A DNA stretch of 64,000 nt from Branchiostoma floridae (taxonomy: Eukaryota > Chordata > Leptocardii > Amphioxiformes > Branchiostomatidae): NCBI RefSeq assembly GCF_000003815.2, contig NC_049997.1:13022261-13086260 (forward strand), given 5' to 3'. The translations under genes and the position numbers were made by a program. Below the pieces are notes generated by a model. That model had not been told where the DNA came from and did no database searches. It saw nothing but the letters and a program-made list of their open reading frames with translations. Of the stretch, positions 58,901 through 64,000 are shown in pieces (position 1 is the stretch's first letter; each line of letters begins with the position of its first letter).

Positions 58901-59199
58901 ATCAGCCCTCATATAGGCTATGGAAAATTTTGTGGACACCTGTCATCAAAAAGTCTTGCAATGGAAATTTTTCTTGAAGTGTATGCGCCGATTCACTGAA
59001 ATATTGCAACATTGTACATGAAAACCTTGATATCAAAATATGAAAAGAAGATAGGCACACAAGTATCTGTCAAGGATACTGACCTCTGACCTCAGGTCCT
59101 CTACGCTGTAGTAGAGGTCGGGATCTGACGTCATCGACTCTGACGACTTCTTCCTCACTGGGAGAGGGTGGGAGCCCACCTGTCCACCCAATGGCTTTC
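22695..59199 (-). CDS. ANO1-like: Anoctamin (ANO1/ANO2-type calcium-activated chloride channel), about 28 exons
   Basis: Exons in transcript order: 59199-59084, 52758-52717, 50144-49908, 45941-45843, 44032-43875, 42547-42493 or 41862-41808, 40266-40215, 39848-39793, 39427-39383, 39180-39116, 38685-38551, 37883-37787, 37505-37445, 37255-37173, 36521-36456, 34586-34545 (?), 33614-33522 (?), 31307-31233, 30823-30677, 29645-29497, 28890-28833, 28188-28088, 27482-27325, 27062-26910, 26347-26295, 25684-25500, 24714-24609, then 24105-23929 or 22961-22695. All phases agree. About 910-940 codons, close to human ANO1. Known role: plasma-membrane dimeric chloride channel opened by cytosolic calcium. The calcium-site residues are all visible (N and E in [10 protein letters not shown]; two E in SPEYLEM; E and D in LEIRLDARK). 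The start codon is not found. The first listed exon begins mid-codon, so at least one more 5' exon exists. Confidence 0.93.
23068..23240. repeat. Dispersed repeat, family D, copy 1
   Basis: GC-rich stretch with acgggtgttccggaccg, ataactt, aggttcgaaag and aaat(t/c)gaact motifs in the same order as at 52266-52370. No coding frame continues through it. Confidence 0.7.
23347..23476. mobile_element. GC-rich foldback element
   Basis: Arms tacaacacggtgtattccg and cggaatacaccgtgttgta are perfect inverse copies. Inner arms gcgggtcggatc / gatccgacccgc continue the hairpin, so almost all 130 bp can pair. Confidence 0.88.
23929..24105 (-). CDS. Anoctamin alternative last exon, proximal
   Basis: Acceptor gtgtcttttcag. 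Reads [40 protein letters not shown], then an acidic end [13 protein letters not shown]-stop. Closer to the canonical IPD-P of ANO1 than the distal copy. Same phase as the distal exon, so each is a complete alternative C-terminus. Confidence 0.9.
   Translation of the reverse strand, partial: NFIIFLRDFIGYIIPDVPKELDEQIKKENKIMMDALIHEENVRQGEVDVDMEMEKEPL
24609..24714 (-). CDS. Anoctamin exon: last inter-helix loop
   Basis: Reads [20 protein letters not shown], then [15 protein letters not shown]. It matches the anoctamin motif YRD.R.PPW......W..LAARL.FV..FQ. The donor CAG|gtaggg feeds either last exon. Confidence 0.95.
25244..25460. mobile_element. MITE, family E, copy 1
   Basis: Ends taacactagttccc... 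and ...aaaggtgaactaacatta are imperfect inverse copies; inner ccgtggggtaacctagattc / gaatataggttacc also pair. Confidence 0.8.
25500..25684 (-). CDS. Anoctamin exon: extracellular loop after TM9
   Basis: [40 protein letters not shown] and LGEVVQFCR. The FVIA.TS.FIPR.VY.Y.YS..G..HGF pattern is diagnostic of ANO1/ANO2. Confidence 0.96.
26295..26347 (-). CDS. Anoctamin exon: short 53-nt exon
   Basis: Codes [18 protein letters not shown], matching the anoctamin GIW..IL..I...AVI.NAFVI stretch. Acceptor and donor (AAT|gtaaga) both fit. Confidence 0.94.
26910..27062 (-). CDS. Anoctamin exon: TM8 with calcium-site residues
   Basis: [40 protein letters not shown] and [10 protein letters not shown]. 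The E and D of LEIRLDARK equal the last two calcium ligands of ANO1. Confidence 0.97.
27325..27482 (-). CDS. Anoctamin exon: TM7 loop with two calcium-site glutamates
   Basis: [20 protein letters not shown], then [21 protein letters not shown]. The two E of SPEYLEM are calcium ligands in ANO1. The 5' end is part of a 61-bp duplication that also copies the acceptor. Confidence 0.94.
27446..27562. repeat. 61-bp tandem duplication over a splice acceptor
   Basis: gaaacacgtgcattctcgca and cttcttgagttttctgtaca recur at an offset of 61. The copy includes the - strand acceptor and the first coding bases. A third partial copy follows near 27570. Confidence 0.9.
28088..28188 (-). CDS. Anoctamin exon: TM6/7 with calcium-site N and E
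   Basis: [20 protein letters not shown], then [36 protein letters not shown] is near-diagnostic for ANO1/2. The Asn and Glu of QNNVMEI are calcium ligands. Confidence 0.97.
28833..28890 (-). CDS. Anoctamin exon: 58-nt exon before TM6
   Basis: [19 protein letters not shown], matching F.GRPG.Y.Y.......EE. Donor GAG|gtaatt. Confidence 0.93.
29390..29475. repeat. Short inverted repeat
   Basis: gtgtatcatataagatacac, then later aggtataagatacac with a mirrored tatcttatacct: local palindromes about 85 bp long in an intron. Confidence 0.5.
29497..29645 (-). CDS. Anoctamin exon: loop and TM5
   Basis: [40 protein letters not shown] and [33 protein letters not shown] is a strong anoctamin signature. 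Confidence 0.97.
29765..30190 (-). mobile_element. tRNA-derived SINE, copy 1
   Basis: On the - strand, the end near 30100-30185 reads as a tRNA-like head with an A-box-like tggccaagtgggtagagtg and a B-box-like gagttcaaccctggctg. The body shares gctagtcc.ctggtagtg.tg and catgtaccatttttaaag with copy 2 (61440-61628). Confidence 0.8.
30677..30823 (-). CDS. Anoctamin exon: TM3/4
   Basis: [20 protein letters not shown], then [20 protein letters not shown] and LIVILILDE. Ends at the conserved LLDE. Acceptor cttccag; donor GAG|gtgagc. Confidence 0.95.
31233..31307 (-). CDS. Anoctamin exon: 75-nt exon, start of TM3
   Basis: [20 protein letters not shown] then TILTM. Joins in phase 0 to the next exon; cytosolic loop followed by a hydrophobic helix. 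Confidence 0.88.
31308..33521 (-). other. Anoctamin intron
   Basis: AT-rich. The hairpin at 33225-33296 is the only structure found; short frames show no motif. Confidence 0.5.
33225..33296. repeat. 72-bp near-perfect hairpin
   Basis: Arms ggagtctcttctgtcctct and agaggacagaagagactc pair with only small outer mismatches. In an anoctamin intron. Confidence 0.85.
33522..33614 (-). CDS. Candidate optional anoctamin exon (31 codons)
   Basis: [20 protein letters not shown], then [11 protein letters not shown]. Phase 0 at both ends, a strong pyrimidine tract with ctttgcag before it, and donor CTG|gtaatg. I recognise no anoctamin match. It would insert into the first intracellular loop, where human ANO1 also has optional segments. 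Could be a cassette exon or chance. Confidence 0.45.
34545..34586 (-). CDS. Candidate 42-nt microexon (first intracellular loop)
   Basis: [14 protein letters not shown], 14 codons, phase 0 at both ends, donor ATG|gtatag. Richer in CpG than its surroundings. The acceptor tract is weak, so this is uncertain. Confidence 0.32.
34587..36455 (-). other. Anoctamin intron
   Basis: AT-rich. Holds a diverged family C element at 35521-35702; otherwise nothing recognised. Confidence 0.5.
35521..35702. mobile_element. Diverged MITE, family C
   Basis: Starts ccagtctaggcctgtctgta, ends aggtttaacagtt...ctatacagta, with inner tgatcactata and ggccatgttggcc. Ends resemble those of the 15903 element but are decayed. 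Confidence 0.5.
36456..36521 (-). CDS. Anoctamin exon: 22-codon loop exon
   Basis: Reads [22 protein letters not shown]. The RPEYEAR motif is conserved in anoctamins. The start at 36521 (aaaacag acceptor) keeps phase 0; the nearer AG at 36511 would create a stop. Confidence 0.9.
36724..36943. mobile_element. MITE, family E, copy 2
   Basis: Ends taacggtagttcacctttac and aaaggagaactagtgtta are inverse; inner ggtaacctatatccgttg / caacggataacagttatcc. Confidence 0.85.
37173..37255 (-). CDS. Anoctamin exon: loop after TM2
   Basis: [20 protein letters not shown], then SGFEEEE. E.WKRKQ..L.Y.WDL.GFEEEE is almost the human ANO1 sequence. Confidence 0.97.
37445..37505 (-). CDS. Anoctamin exon: TM2 (61 nt)
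   Basis: [35 protein letters not shown] is a family signature. Donor TGGG|gtaagt. Confidence 0.97.
37787..37883 (-). CDS. Anoctamin exon: cysteine-rich extracellular loop
   Basis: [20 protein letters not shown], then [27 protein letters not shown] is the ANO1/2 disulfide loop with its glycosylation site. Confidence 0.97.
38551..38685 (-). CDS. Anoctamin exon: TM1
   Basis: [40 protein letters not shown] and DNVP. YFGEKIG.YFAWLG.YT..LIP is diagnostic. Confidence 0.97.
39116..39180 (-). CDS. Anoctamin exon: end of cytosolic N-domain
   Basis: [26 protein letters not shown]....K.QP..L.R matches the family. Donor ATAAG|gtgagg. Confidence 0.95.
39383..39427 (-). CDS. Anoctamin exon: 45 nt
   Basis: [15 protein letters not shown]; fills the short linker between AYPLHE and the EW motif. 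Phase 0 at both ends. Confidence 0.9.
39793..39848 (-). CDS. Anoctamin exon: 56 nt
   Basis: [18 protein letters not shown], matching I..LLA.GVY.AAYPLHD. Split glycine at the start agrees with the previous exon. Confidence 0.95.
39985..40196. mobile_element. MITE, family C, copy
   Basis: Starts tacagtcaagtctgtt, ends aacagattttaccata, with inner ggaccac, gaccacctgtctaaagtgac and tgatcactata motifs of the 15903 element. Confidence 0.65.
40215..40266 (-). CDS. Anoctamin exon: 52 nt
   Basis: [17 protein letters not shown], matching V.EIL.RT....KDYS. Donor ATAG|gtaagt. Confidence 0.95.
40267..41807 (-). other. Anoctamin intron
   Basis: AT-rich, no structure recognised. The frame at 40411-40689 has no family features. 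Confidence 0.45.
41808..41862 (-). CDS. Anoctamin duplicated exon, version a (55 nt)
   Basis: [18 protein letters not shown]; matches the human ..D.DSFFDSKTRS.IV stretch just before V.EIL.RT. Good acceptor ctttttccag and donor GTA|gtaagc. Same length and phase as version b, 0.6 kb upstream, so only one can be used per transcript without a frame break. Confidence 0.92.
42493..42547 (-). CDS. Anoctamin duplicated exon, version b (55 nt)
   Basis: [18 protein letters not shown]; 13 of 18 residues equal version a. Same phase, acceptor ttctccag, donor ATT|gtaagc. Including both would add 55 nt twice and shift the frame, which fits mutually exclusive use. Confidence 0.92.
42548..43874 (-). other. 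Anoctamin intron
   Basis: No element or further exon recognised. Confidence 0.45.
43875..44032 (-). CDS. Anoctamin exon: N-terminal cytosolic domain
   Basis: [20 protein letters not shown], then [20 protein letters not shown] is the family motif ahead of the duplicated exon. Acceptor tgacag; donor CACAT|gtaaga. Confidence 0.95.
44640..44960 (-). promoter_or_regulatory. Possible internal promoter
   Basis: CpG-enriched island within AT-rich introns. On the - strand at 44681-44703 a TATA-like tataaaa runs into atggcgggaaaa, combining YY1-like (ATGGCGG) and E2F-like (GGCGGGAAA) motifs. It lies 0.65 kb upstream of exon 43875-44032 and could start a shorter transcript. Motif evidence only. Confidence 0.22.
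45530..45807. mobile_element. Foldback MITE, family A, copy 2 (opposite orientation)
   Basis: Shares with 3872-4131, inverted, the long runs tccaaattgtcttca, gagtataaaagacctg and the end ccatatccagttgcttgagt. Its left half carries an extra diverged copy of the inner motif, so one end is rearranged. Confidence 0.85.
45843..45941 (-). CDS. Anoctamin exon: 33 codons of N-domain
   Basis: [33 protein letters not shown]. .HG..FV..HAPW.VL...AE.LK.KMPTKK equals ANO1. Phase 0 at both ends. Confidence 0.97.
45942..48300 (-). other. Anoctamin intron
   Basis: AT-rich. No element or exon recognised before the tandem array at 48311. Confidence 0.45.
48311..48830. repeat. Three tandem units of about 174 bp with internal inverted motifs
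   Basis: cctggttagaaacattccct starts at 48313, 48490 and 48661. Each unit also has ggttgccagactt and the inverse aagtctggcaacc, so each can fold on its own. A fourth decayed unit lies near 49060. Confidence 0.88.
49489..49816. mobile_element. MITE with inverted repeats of about 38 bp
   Basis: Left ttaagctattgggcacaact..gccgtatgtgc and right gtgcgtacggc..gttgtgcccttagcttaa are inverse copies. A GC-rich interior with an accidental open frame on the + strand. Confidence 0.85.
49908..50144 (-). CDS. Anoctamin exon: dimerisation/N-terminal domain start
   Basis: [30 protein letters not shown], then an acidic/basic run ending in [30 protein letters not shown] and FE.NL...GL.LE.D are the hallmarks of the anoctamin N-domain (ANO_dimer). 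Confidence 0.97.
50200..50417. mobile_element. MITE, family E, copy 3
   Basis: Ends taacactaatacacctttat and ataaaggtaaactaccgtta; inner ggggtaacctttatccattg inverse of the right inner part. Confidence 0.82.
50460..50935 (+). pseudogene. Relic of a non-LTR retrotransposon reverse transcriptase (3' end)
   Basis: Broken frames together show the usual C-terminal order of LINE polyproteins: [25 protein letters not shown], a TNTSVL.EAG stretch, then [22 protein letters not shown], and a terminal ITKTL region. Several stops and frame changes; no intact enzyme. The clade was not determined. Confidence 0.75.
50936..52265 (-). other. Anoctamin intron
   Basis: AT-rich; nothing else recognised beyond the LINE relic before it. 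Confidence 0.45.
52266..52370. repeat. Dispersed repeat, family D, copy 2
   Basis: Shares acgggtgttccggaccg, gataactt, aggttcgaaag and taaattgaact in order with 23068-23240. Shorter and more decayed. Confidence 0.7.
52717..52758 (-). CDS. Anoctamin microexon, 42 nt
   Basis: [14 protein letters not shown], 14 codons, phase 0 at both ends. A long pyrimidine tract precedes the acceptor (cttcacatag) and the donor is perfect (ATG|gtaagt). It sits between exons 59084-59199 and 49908-50144, in the variable N-terminal region. Confidence 0.6.
52900..53077. mobile_element. MITE, family E, copy 4
   Basis: Ends taatgctagttcacctttat and aaaggtgaactagtgtta; inner ggtaacctttatccgttg / aggatataggttacc. Confidence 0.85.
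53702..53920. mobile_element. MITE, family E, copy 5
   Basis: Ends taacacaagttcacctttat and ataaaggcaaactagcgtta; about 218 bp, only about 620 bp from copy 4. Confidence 0.85.
53921..54825 (-). other. Anoctamin intron
   Basis: No feature recognised; the frame at 54193-54471 has no family features. Confidence 0.45.
54826..55490. repeat. Four degenerate tandem units of 150-177 bp
   Basis: gagcatttagatcaaggaaa, aggataaaaaggcttacaga and agaagtcggttcacaattca recur in order; units start near 54834, 54984, 55148 and 55325. Confidence 0.88.
55491..58261 (-). other. Anoctamin intron with possible RFX X-box
   Basis: AT-rich, without exons or elements that I recognise. At 57819-57833, ggttaccatggcaat is one or two changes from the RFX X-box palindrome; see findings. 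Confidence 0.4.
58262..58487. mobile_element. MITE, family E, copy 6
   Basis: Ends taacgctagttcacctttat and ataaaggtgaactagcat; inner ggggtaacctttatccgttg / caacggatataggttacc. The best preserved copy. Confidence 0.88.
59084..59199 (-). CDS. Anoctamin most 5' exon found
   Basis: [49 protein letters not shown] resembles the anoctamin stretch just before the ALFF.DG motif. Two bases at its start complete a codon from an unseen exon. The serine-rich [11 protein letters not shown] run could be phosphorylated. Confidence 0.8.
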
Positions 59200-59640
59200 C
59201 TGTTAGAACAAGATTGACAGCTGTCAGTCATTCAAGTCTAAGTGCATCAATATACGTATTAGGCCACAGCAAGTACATTTTATGGATGATATCAGCGCAC
59301 TCACTAATTACCTTTGCCAGAATGGCTAAGGTTATGTTTTGGGCTTGTGAGTCTGTGTGTGTGTGTGTCTGTGTGTGTGTTAACAGCATAACTCAAGAAG
59401 TCTTGGATGAATCCCGATAATATTTGGTAGGTGGGTAGGGGTCGGGAAAACGAAGGTCAAGTTCGATAATGGGCCCCCTAGCGGCTTGCTAAGGTACTGC
59501 AGCAGAACCTCAATTTTTGATATCTCCTGTTCTGGACATGCTGTGATCATGATTTTTGAGTGGTAGATAGCCCTCGAGGCAGAGAGTAAGTGCTGTGAGT
59601 TTGGGCCCCCTAGCGGCTTTTTTGGAACTGCAGGCACCGG
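59200..59640 (-). other. Sequence 5' of the first anoctamin exon found
   Basis: Contains a short (GT)n run at about 59356-59380 and two related gggccccctagcggct segments. No upstream exon recognised. Confidence 0.5.
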
Positions 59641-60545
59641 TTTCCTTTCAAACTTTGGACGAGAATAACTCTACAACGTGTTGACGGATCGTCATGATTT
59701 TTGGTATGTAGATAGAATGAGTGATGACTTACATAATGGTATACTAATTATGCAAATCAACAGCTAATTTGCATAATTAATGAGGAAAATTTATAAATCC
59801 ACTGCATTCCATGATAGGACTTTCAAACTTGTCACATATGTAGCTGGGAAGGAGAGAAATGTCGATAGATATCAATTATGCAAATGATGGCCTCATTTGC
59901 ATAATTAATGAGAAAATATGAAGATGTTGACGGATCATCATGTTTTTTGGTATGTAGGTAGCGTAAGTGAAGACAAACATAATGAGATACCAATTATGCA
60001 AATCAACAGCTAATTTGCATAATTAATGAGGATATTTTGTAAATTCACTACGTTCCATGATAGGACTTTAAAACTTGTCACATATGTAGCTGAGAAAGAG
60101 AGAAATGTCAATACATATTTATCATGCAAATGATGATCTCATTTGCATAATTAATGAGAAAATGTGAACGTGTTGACGGATCGTCATGATTTTTGGCATG
60201 TAGATAGCCTAAGTGAAGACTTATATAATGTGATACTTATTATGCAAATTAACAGCTAATTTGCATAATTTGCATAATTGATGAGGAAAAGTTTATAAAT
60301 CCACTGCATTCCATTATAGTACTTTCATCAAAGTTGTCACATATGTAACTGAGAAAGAGGGAAGAGAGTAAGAGGTGTATTTAAAGACTTTGAAAGAGAA
60401 TAAGTCAAGAATGGATCAAAGGATTATCATGACTTTTGGTATGCTGATAGCTTAAGTTATGCTTGATACAATTTGATATCAATTAATTGTAACTTGGGAT
60501 CTAATTTGCATAATCAATGCCGAAATTTTATAAACCAACTCCAAG
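59640..60545. repeat. Tandem array of about 242 bp units with paired octamer motifs
   Basis: gttgacggatcgtcatgatt recurs near 59680, 59928 and 60169, with a decayed fourth near 60410. Within the units, tatgcaaat and the inverse atttgcata lie 10-13 bases apart, five times, about 120 bases apart. Confidence 0.9.
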
Positions 60546-60756
60546 CATATAATTATGAAGAAAATGAAATGAGTAACGCATTTGTCAACAGACATCATTC
60601 TACATACACAATGTAACAAACCTGGTTTATTTGGCAAAGGTATGTGTTCGTGGAACTCTAGTTTTCGTATGATTTAGAAAAAAACTTTTTTTTTCCTCTT
60701 CAGGGATAGTTGTGATGCCACGTTTTAACATGTTGTGTTGCAACCCAATAAGCAGT

Positions 60757-61300
60757 GAGCTTTCTGAACTGTCATGACTGAGTATTCTCAGTAAAAGCAC
60801 TCCCTAGTGATTTAAGCTAGAATTGCAACCAATTGTCTTTGAATCTAGATTCTAAGGCATAACTGTCACAGATCATTTACAAGCTATATTATCTGCACAC
60901 TGCCTTAAAGCGTGTTTAAATTTTGCAAAGACATAGAAAAAAAGAAACATTATACTGGTCAAATGTATACAGTAAAATATCAACTTTGTCCTTGCTGCCT
61001 TTACCCTGTATCTAATCTGTAACATCTTGAGCACTGAGCTTTCTGAACTGTCATGACTGAGTATTCTCAGTAAAAGCACTCCCTAGTGATTTAAGCTAGA
61101 ATTGCAACCAATTGTCTTTGAATCTAAATTCTAAGGCATAACTGTCACAGATCATTTACAAGCTATATTATCTGCACACTGCCTTAAAGCGTGTTTAAAT
61201 TTTGCAAAGACATAGAAAAAAAGAAACATTATACTGGTCAAATGTATACAGTAAAATATCAACTTTGTCCTTGCTGCCTTTACCCTGTATCTAATAAAGA
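60757..61300. repeat. Recent tandem duplication, 280-bp unit
   Basis: gagctttctgaactgtcatg starts at 60757 and 61036. About 258 bp are repeated with essentially one mismatch (tctagattc against tctaaattc). Confidence 0.95.
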
Positions 61301-61440
61301 CTTGGTACTAAACTGCTACCTTGGCAGTATCAAAGTTGATACAACTGAAAAGTTAAAGTTAAACCCTTCCCACGCCTGATGGTGCATAGGGCGGCGCCCA
61401 TCTCTGTTTCATTAGCCCATGGCCACACAACGCGATCACT
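61301..61440. other. Unassigned sequence between duplication and SINE
   Basis: No feature seen. Confidence 0.4.
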
Positions 61441-61628
61441 ACAGCAGGGGGCTAGTCCACTGGTAGTGGTGTGTGTTCAACTTCCATACTCTTTCCCGAA
61501 TGCTGAGTGCTAAGCAGAGAAAGCAGCATGTACCATTTTTAAAGTCTTTGGTATGACTCGGCCGGGGATCGAACTCACGACTTACCGAATGCAAGGCGAA
61601 CACTCTACCCACTAGGCCATTGCACCGG
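61440..61628 (-). mobile_element. tRNA-derived SINE, copy 2
   Basis: On the - strand, gcaatggcctagtgggtaga, then tgttcgccttgcattc, then gtgagttcgatccccggccg: an A box and B box with tRNA spacing, as in a Pol III promoter. The body matches copy 1 at 29765-30190. Confidence 0.88.
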
Positions 61629-62680
61629 TATAACTAAAAAGAGGACACCTTTACAAGGAAAATAAGTCCTTGAAACTGGGCGATGTATTCCCAGCAGGGT
61701 GAACTCTCAAAAACACTGTCAGCATAGTTCATTACCGGCTTTATTGCAGGTCTAGAACGAGGTCACGCAGAAATTGGTCCTTTTGACCCTTTCTCCCCGA
61801 GCAATTTCTGCTGCAGGGAATCATGAATATACAATGTACTTCTGGAAGTATATGGAGTTTATGGCAAAGGGTATAGCTTCAAAGGACATGATTAGTAAAA
61901 TGAATTACATTTCAAGGCAAAAGGTCTTTGAACTAGATTATGGTAAAAAAAAGTTTGTTTTACCATGGAATTCGTTTTTGTAATGTTGCCAGTTCTTTTC
62001 TCTAATTGTTCTAATAATAAAGGCATACATACATGTATTAGCATACAATTCCAGCAGCTGACTTTAAATGATAAAAGTTTGATATACTTTAACAATTACC
62101 AAACTGAGTATTGCATATAGCCCACCAAATCACATGCTCACAATACCCGACTGATTATAATTACTATAAAAAAAAACAGAATCATGCTAGAATTTAGCTC
62201 TATTATGACCCCAAAAGATGACAATTTTCAGCATGCACTCAGAGAATTAAATCCCTTAGAGGGGTCAAGGACTAGAGTATGAATGTCTAAATTGTATGAT
62301 AGCATTGTTTCCCTGGGACCGTGGTAGCATTAGTACCAGTGCAACAGTGTCACTTTACATGACAAGACTGCCTAGTGGCTTTGCTGTGCATGATATGTAT
62401 CTGAATTAGTCAACCGTTATAACTGCCCTTTGGCAAAACACAGCAGCTTTGCAGGCGTATTGCGTAGGCTTGTTTTATTACATGGAACGACCTGCCACAC
62501 CAGGCTGATGTATATCTGTCCCTAAAGCATAGTTTATTGCTATCTAGTTACACCATCAATGCTACCCTGAGCTTAGCATTTATCTGCTCTCATTGATCAG
62601 TTCTTCAAAACAGATCAGTGGGAGTGGAGTTATCTAACTGTAGATACATCCCAGCTAATATAGCTTCATTAAATTTTGTT
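61629..62680. other. Unassigned AT-rich sequence
   Basis: A short frame at 61774-61983 has no recognisable features; nothing else seen. Confidence 0.4.
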
Positions 62681-62836
62681 TAAGGTAATGGTAACCTTTA
62701 TCCATTGGGTAACCTATATCCGTTGCTTTTATTGGATATTGCAGTTTAAACTATCACCCGCCATATGTGTCTAAATACACTGTTCTTAAAAACAACGGAT
62801 ATAGGTTACCCTACGGATAAAGGTGAACTAGCATTA
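62681..62836. mobile_element. MITE, family E, copy 7 (internally deleted)
   Basis: Left end taaggtaatggtaaccttta with ggtaacctatatccgttg; right end caacggatataggttacc..aaaggtgaactagcatta. Shorter than other copies (about 156 bp). Confidence 0.8.
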
Positions 62837-62844
62837 AAGGTACC

Positions 62845-63060
62845 GTAAATGCATTTAAGTTTGCAGGGATTTACTTTTGCAGTAGTGGGAAAATGGAGTA
62901 TTTGCAGAGGTTTTAAGTTTGCGGTAGCACCATAGACCAAAGTCGAAAACTATAATGGAAAAATGTTCACGGTGGTTTTAAGTTTGCGGTGAAGTCGCCA
63001 CTTCGACAACCACAAACATAAAACCACCGTGAACATTTCTGCATTAAATTTTTTACAGTT
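62845..63060. mobile_element. Foldback element
   Basis: atgttcacggtggttttaag near 62964 and ataaaaccaccgtgaacatt near 63020 are inverse; outer taccgtaaatgca / tgcattaaa..acag weaker. Confidence 0.75.
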
Positions 63061-63564
63061 TATACAGTGCCATCGATAGTTTTTTTGAGGCAGTAAAAGA
63101 AGTGGGTTGCTAATCCAATGCGTCTTTAGGCAAGGTACTGGAAGGCAGAGCCCATCCCTCTACTTCCAATGCATTTACATTTTGTACCTCCAAAACTGAC
63201 CACATGCAAAGTCAGGTACCCATTTTCCCCCAGTGACTAGGCAGAAAAGGGTACCACCCAGTGTAAAGTGAGGAAAGTTGTGTTAATGTAAACCTTGGAC
63301 CTAAAAGAGTATGAATGTAGACTGAACGTGGACTTACTGGAAGTGGGTGTTACTCCTGGAGTAAGTCCACCCCATTTTGCCATGATTGAGAACTGTTGGT
63401 GTTAGTTTTGGTGGACTATTATCCAGTGTAAGGCATTCACACCAAATTAGGCAGTACGTCCATCTTTAGTCCTCCCTGAGTAAGTTCATTTTCAGACCTT
63501 TGGACTTACTGTGGGTGAAAAGAGGACTATAGTCCATGGTAAGTCATTCCTAAGACTAAGTCCA

Positions 63565-63690
63565 AGATTTGCAATGGAGCCTTTCTCAAGGACACACTCC
63601 AGGGAGGCAAGAAATAGAACCCGTGACCTCTCAATCTCCTATCTGCTTGCCCACCCACTCAGCATTTCCACGCCACATTTGTAGGATGCC
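63565..63690 (-). mobile_element. Possible second SINE type (tRNA-like)
   Basis: The - strand has a tgctgagtgggtgggcaagc A-box-like stretch and gtcacgggttctatttc B-box-like stretch 30-40 bases on. Weaker than the other SINE copies. Confidence 0.45.
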
Positions 63691-63857
63691 TCCACCAATG
63701 CCACACATGTTTACAATGAGTTTCACAGTAAAATTAGTTCTCGGAAAGAATGATAAAAAAAAGAAATGAAACTTAAACCTCTAAATCTGTTCTACATGTA
63801 TCATAAAAGTCTCCTATCTGCTAGCCAAACCACTCTATCATTCAATGCCACATTTTG

Positions 63858-63961
63858 TTAGCCTGAGTACCATCCTCCGTAGTAACCCCTGGCTCATGAC
63901 TTTGTATAGCAAGCGAAAGTCGTGAGCCAGCGGTTACTACAGAGGATGGTACTCAGGCTAA
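63858..63961. mobile_element. 104-bp foldback MITE
   Basis: gttagcctgagtaccatcct and aggatggtactcaggctaac are perfect inverse ends; most of the element can pair around a short loop. Confidence 0.93.
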
Positions 63962-64000
63962 CATTTTGTAGGATGATTCCACCAAATGCCACATGTTTAC

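Noticed and set aside
59214-59420. Frame ending in a valine/cysteine repeat, as if a low-complexity protein
   Set aside because: The repeat is a (GT)n microsatellite.

Overview
The window is eukaryotic and looks like an invertebrate deuterostome, most likely amphioxus (Branchiostoma). The grounds are small phase-consistent exons split by GT-AG introns of about 0.1-6 kb, AT-rich introns full of MITE-like inverted repeats and tRNA-derived SINEs, and two gene families in single-copy form. The species call is inference from style, not a match. There are no operons, bacterial promoters or CRISPR arrays.

Region 1 (1-11.1 kb, + strand) holds the 3' part of a polycystin-1-like gene: about 19 coding exons and about 1,495 codons. 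They encode in order the GAIN/pre-GPS region, a degenerate GPS motif, the first membrane segment, a PLAT domain, a block of membrane segments, the extracellular polycystin (TOP) domain, the six-segment polycystin channel domain and a charged coiled-coil tail. The stop is at 10816-10818 and AATAAA at 11128. The 5' part, including the start codon, lies before the window.

Region 2 (11.1-22.7 kb) is intergenic. It is dominated by a roughly 8-kb satellite domain (about 11.7-19.6 kb) with units of about 187 bp and about 300-365 bp. A 2.7-kb block is duplicated on either side of a 100-N assembly gap, and a TA-flanked MITE sits in only one of the two copies.

Region 3 (22.7 kb to at least 59.2 kb, - strand) is an anoctamin of the ANO1/ANO2 (TMEM16A/B) type, a calcium-activated chloride channel. 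I traced about 28 exons (over 900 codons) with consistent phases; the start codon was not found and is probably beyond the window. All six residues of the known calcium site are present. The gene has a duplicated 55-nt exon pair that looks mutually exclusive, two 42-nt microexons, an optional exon in the first intracellular loop, and two homologous alternative last exons, only one of which ends in a PDZ-ligand-like ETQV. Its introns carry at least seven copies of one MITE family, a LINE relic, SINEs and several tandem repeats.

Region 4 (59.2-64 kb) is repeat-rich: an array of paired octamer-like motifs, a recent 280-bp tandem duplication, a SINE, and foldback elements. No exon was recognised.

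The two genes are convergent (tail to tail). One is a calcium/cation-signalling polycystin and the other a calcium-gated anion channel; any functional link between them is speculation.
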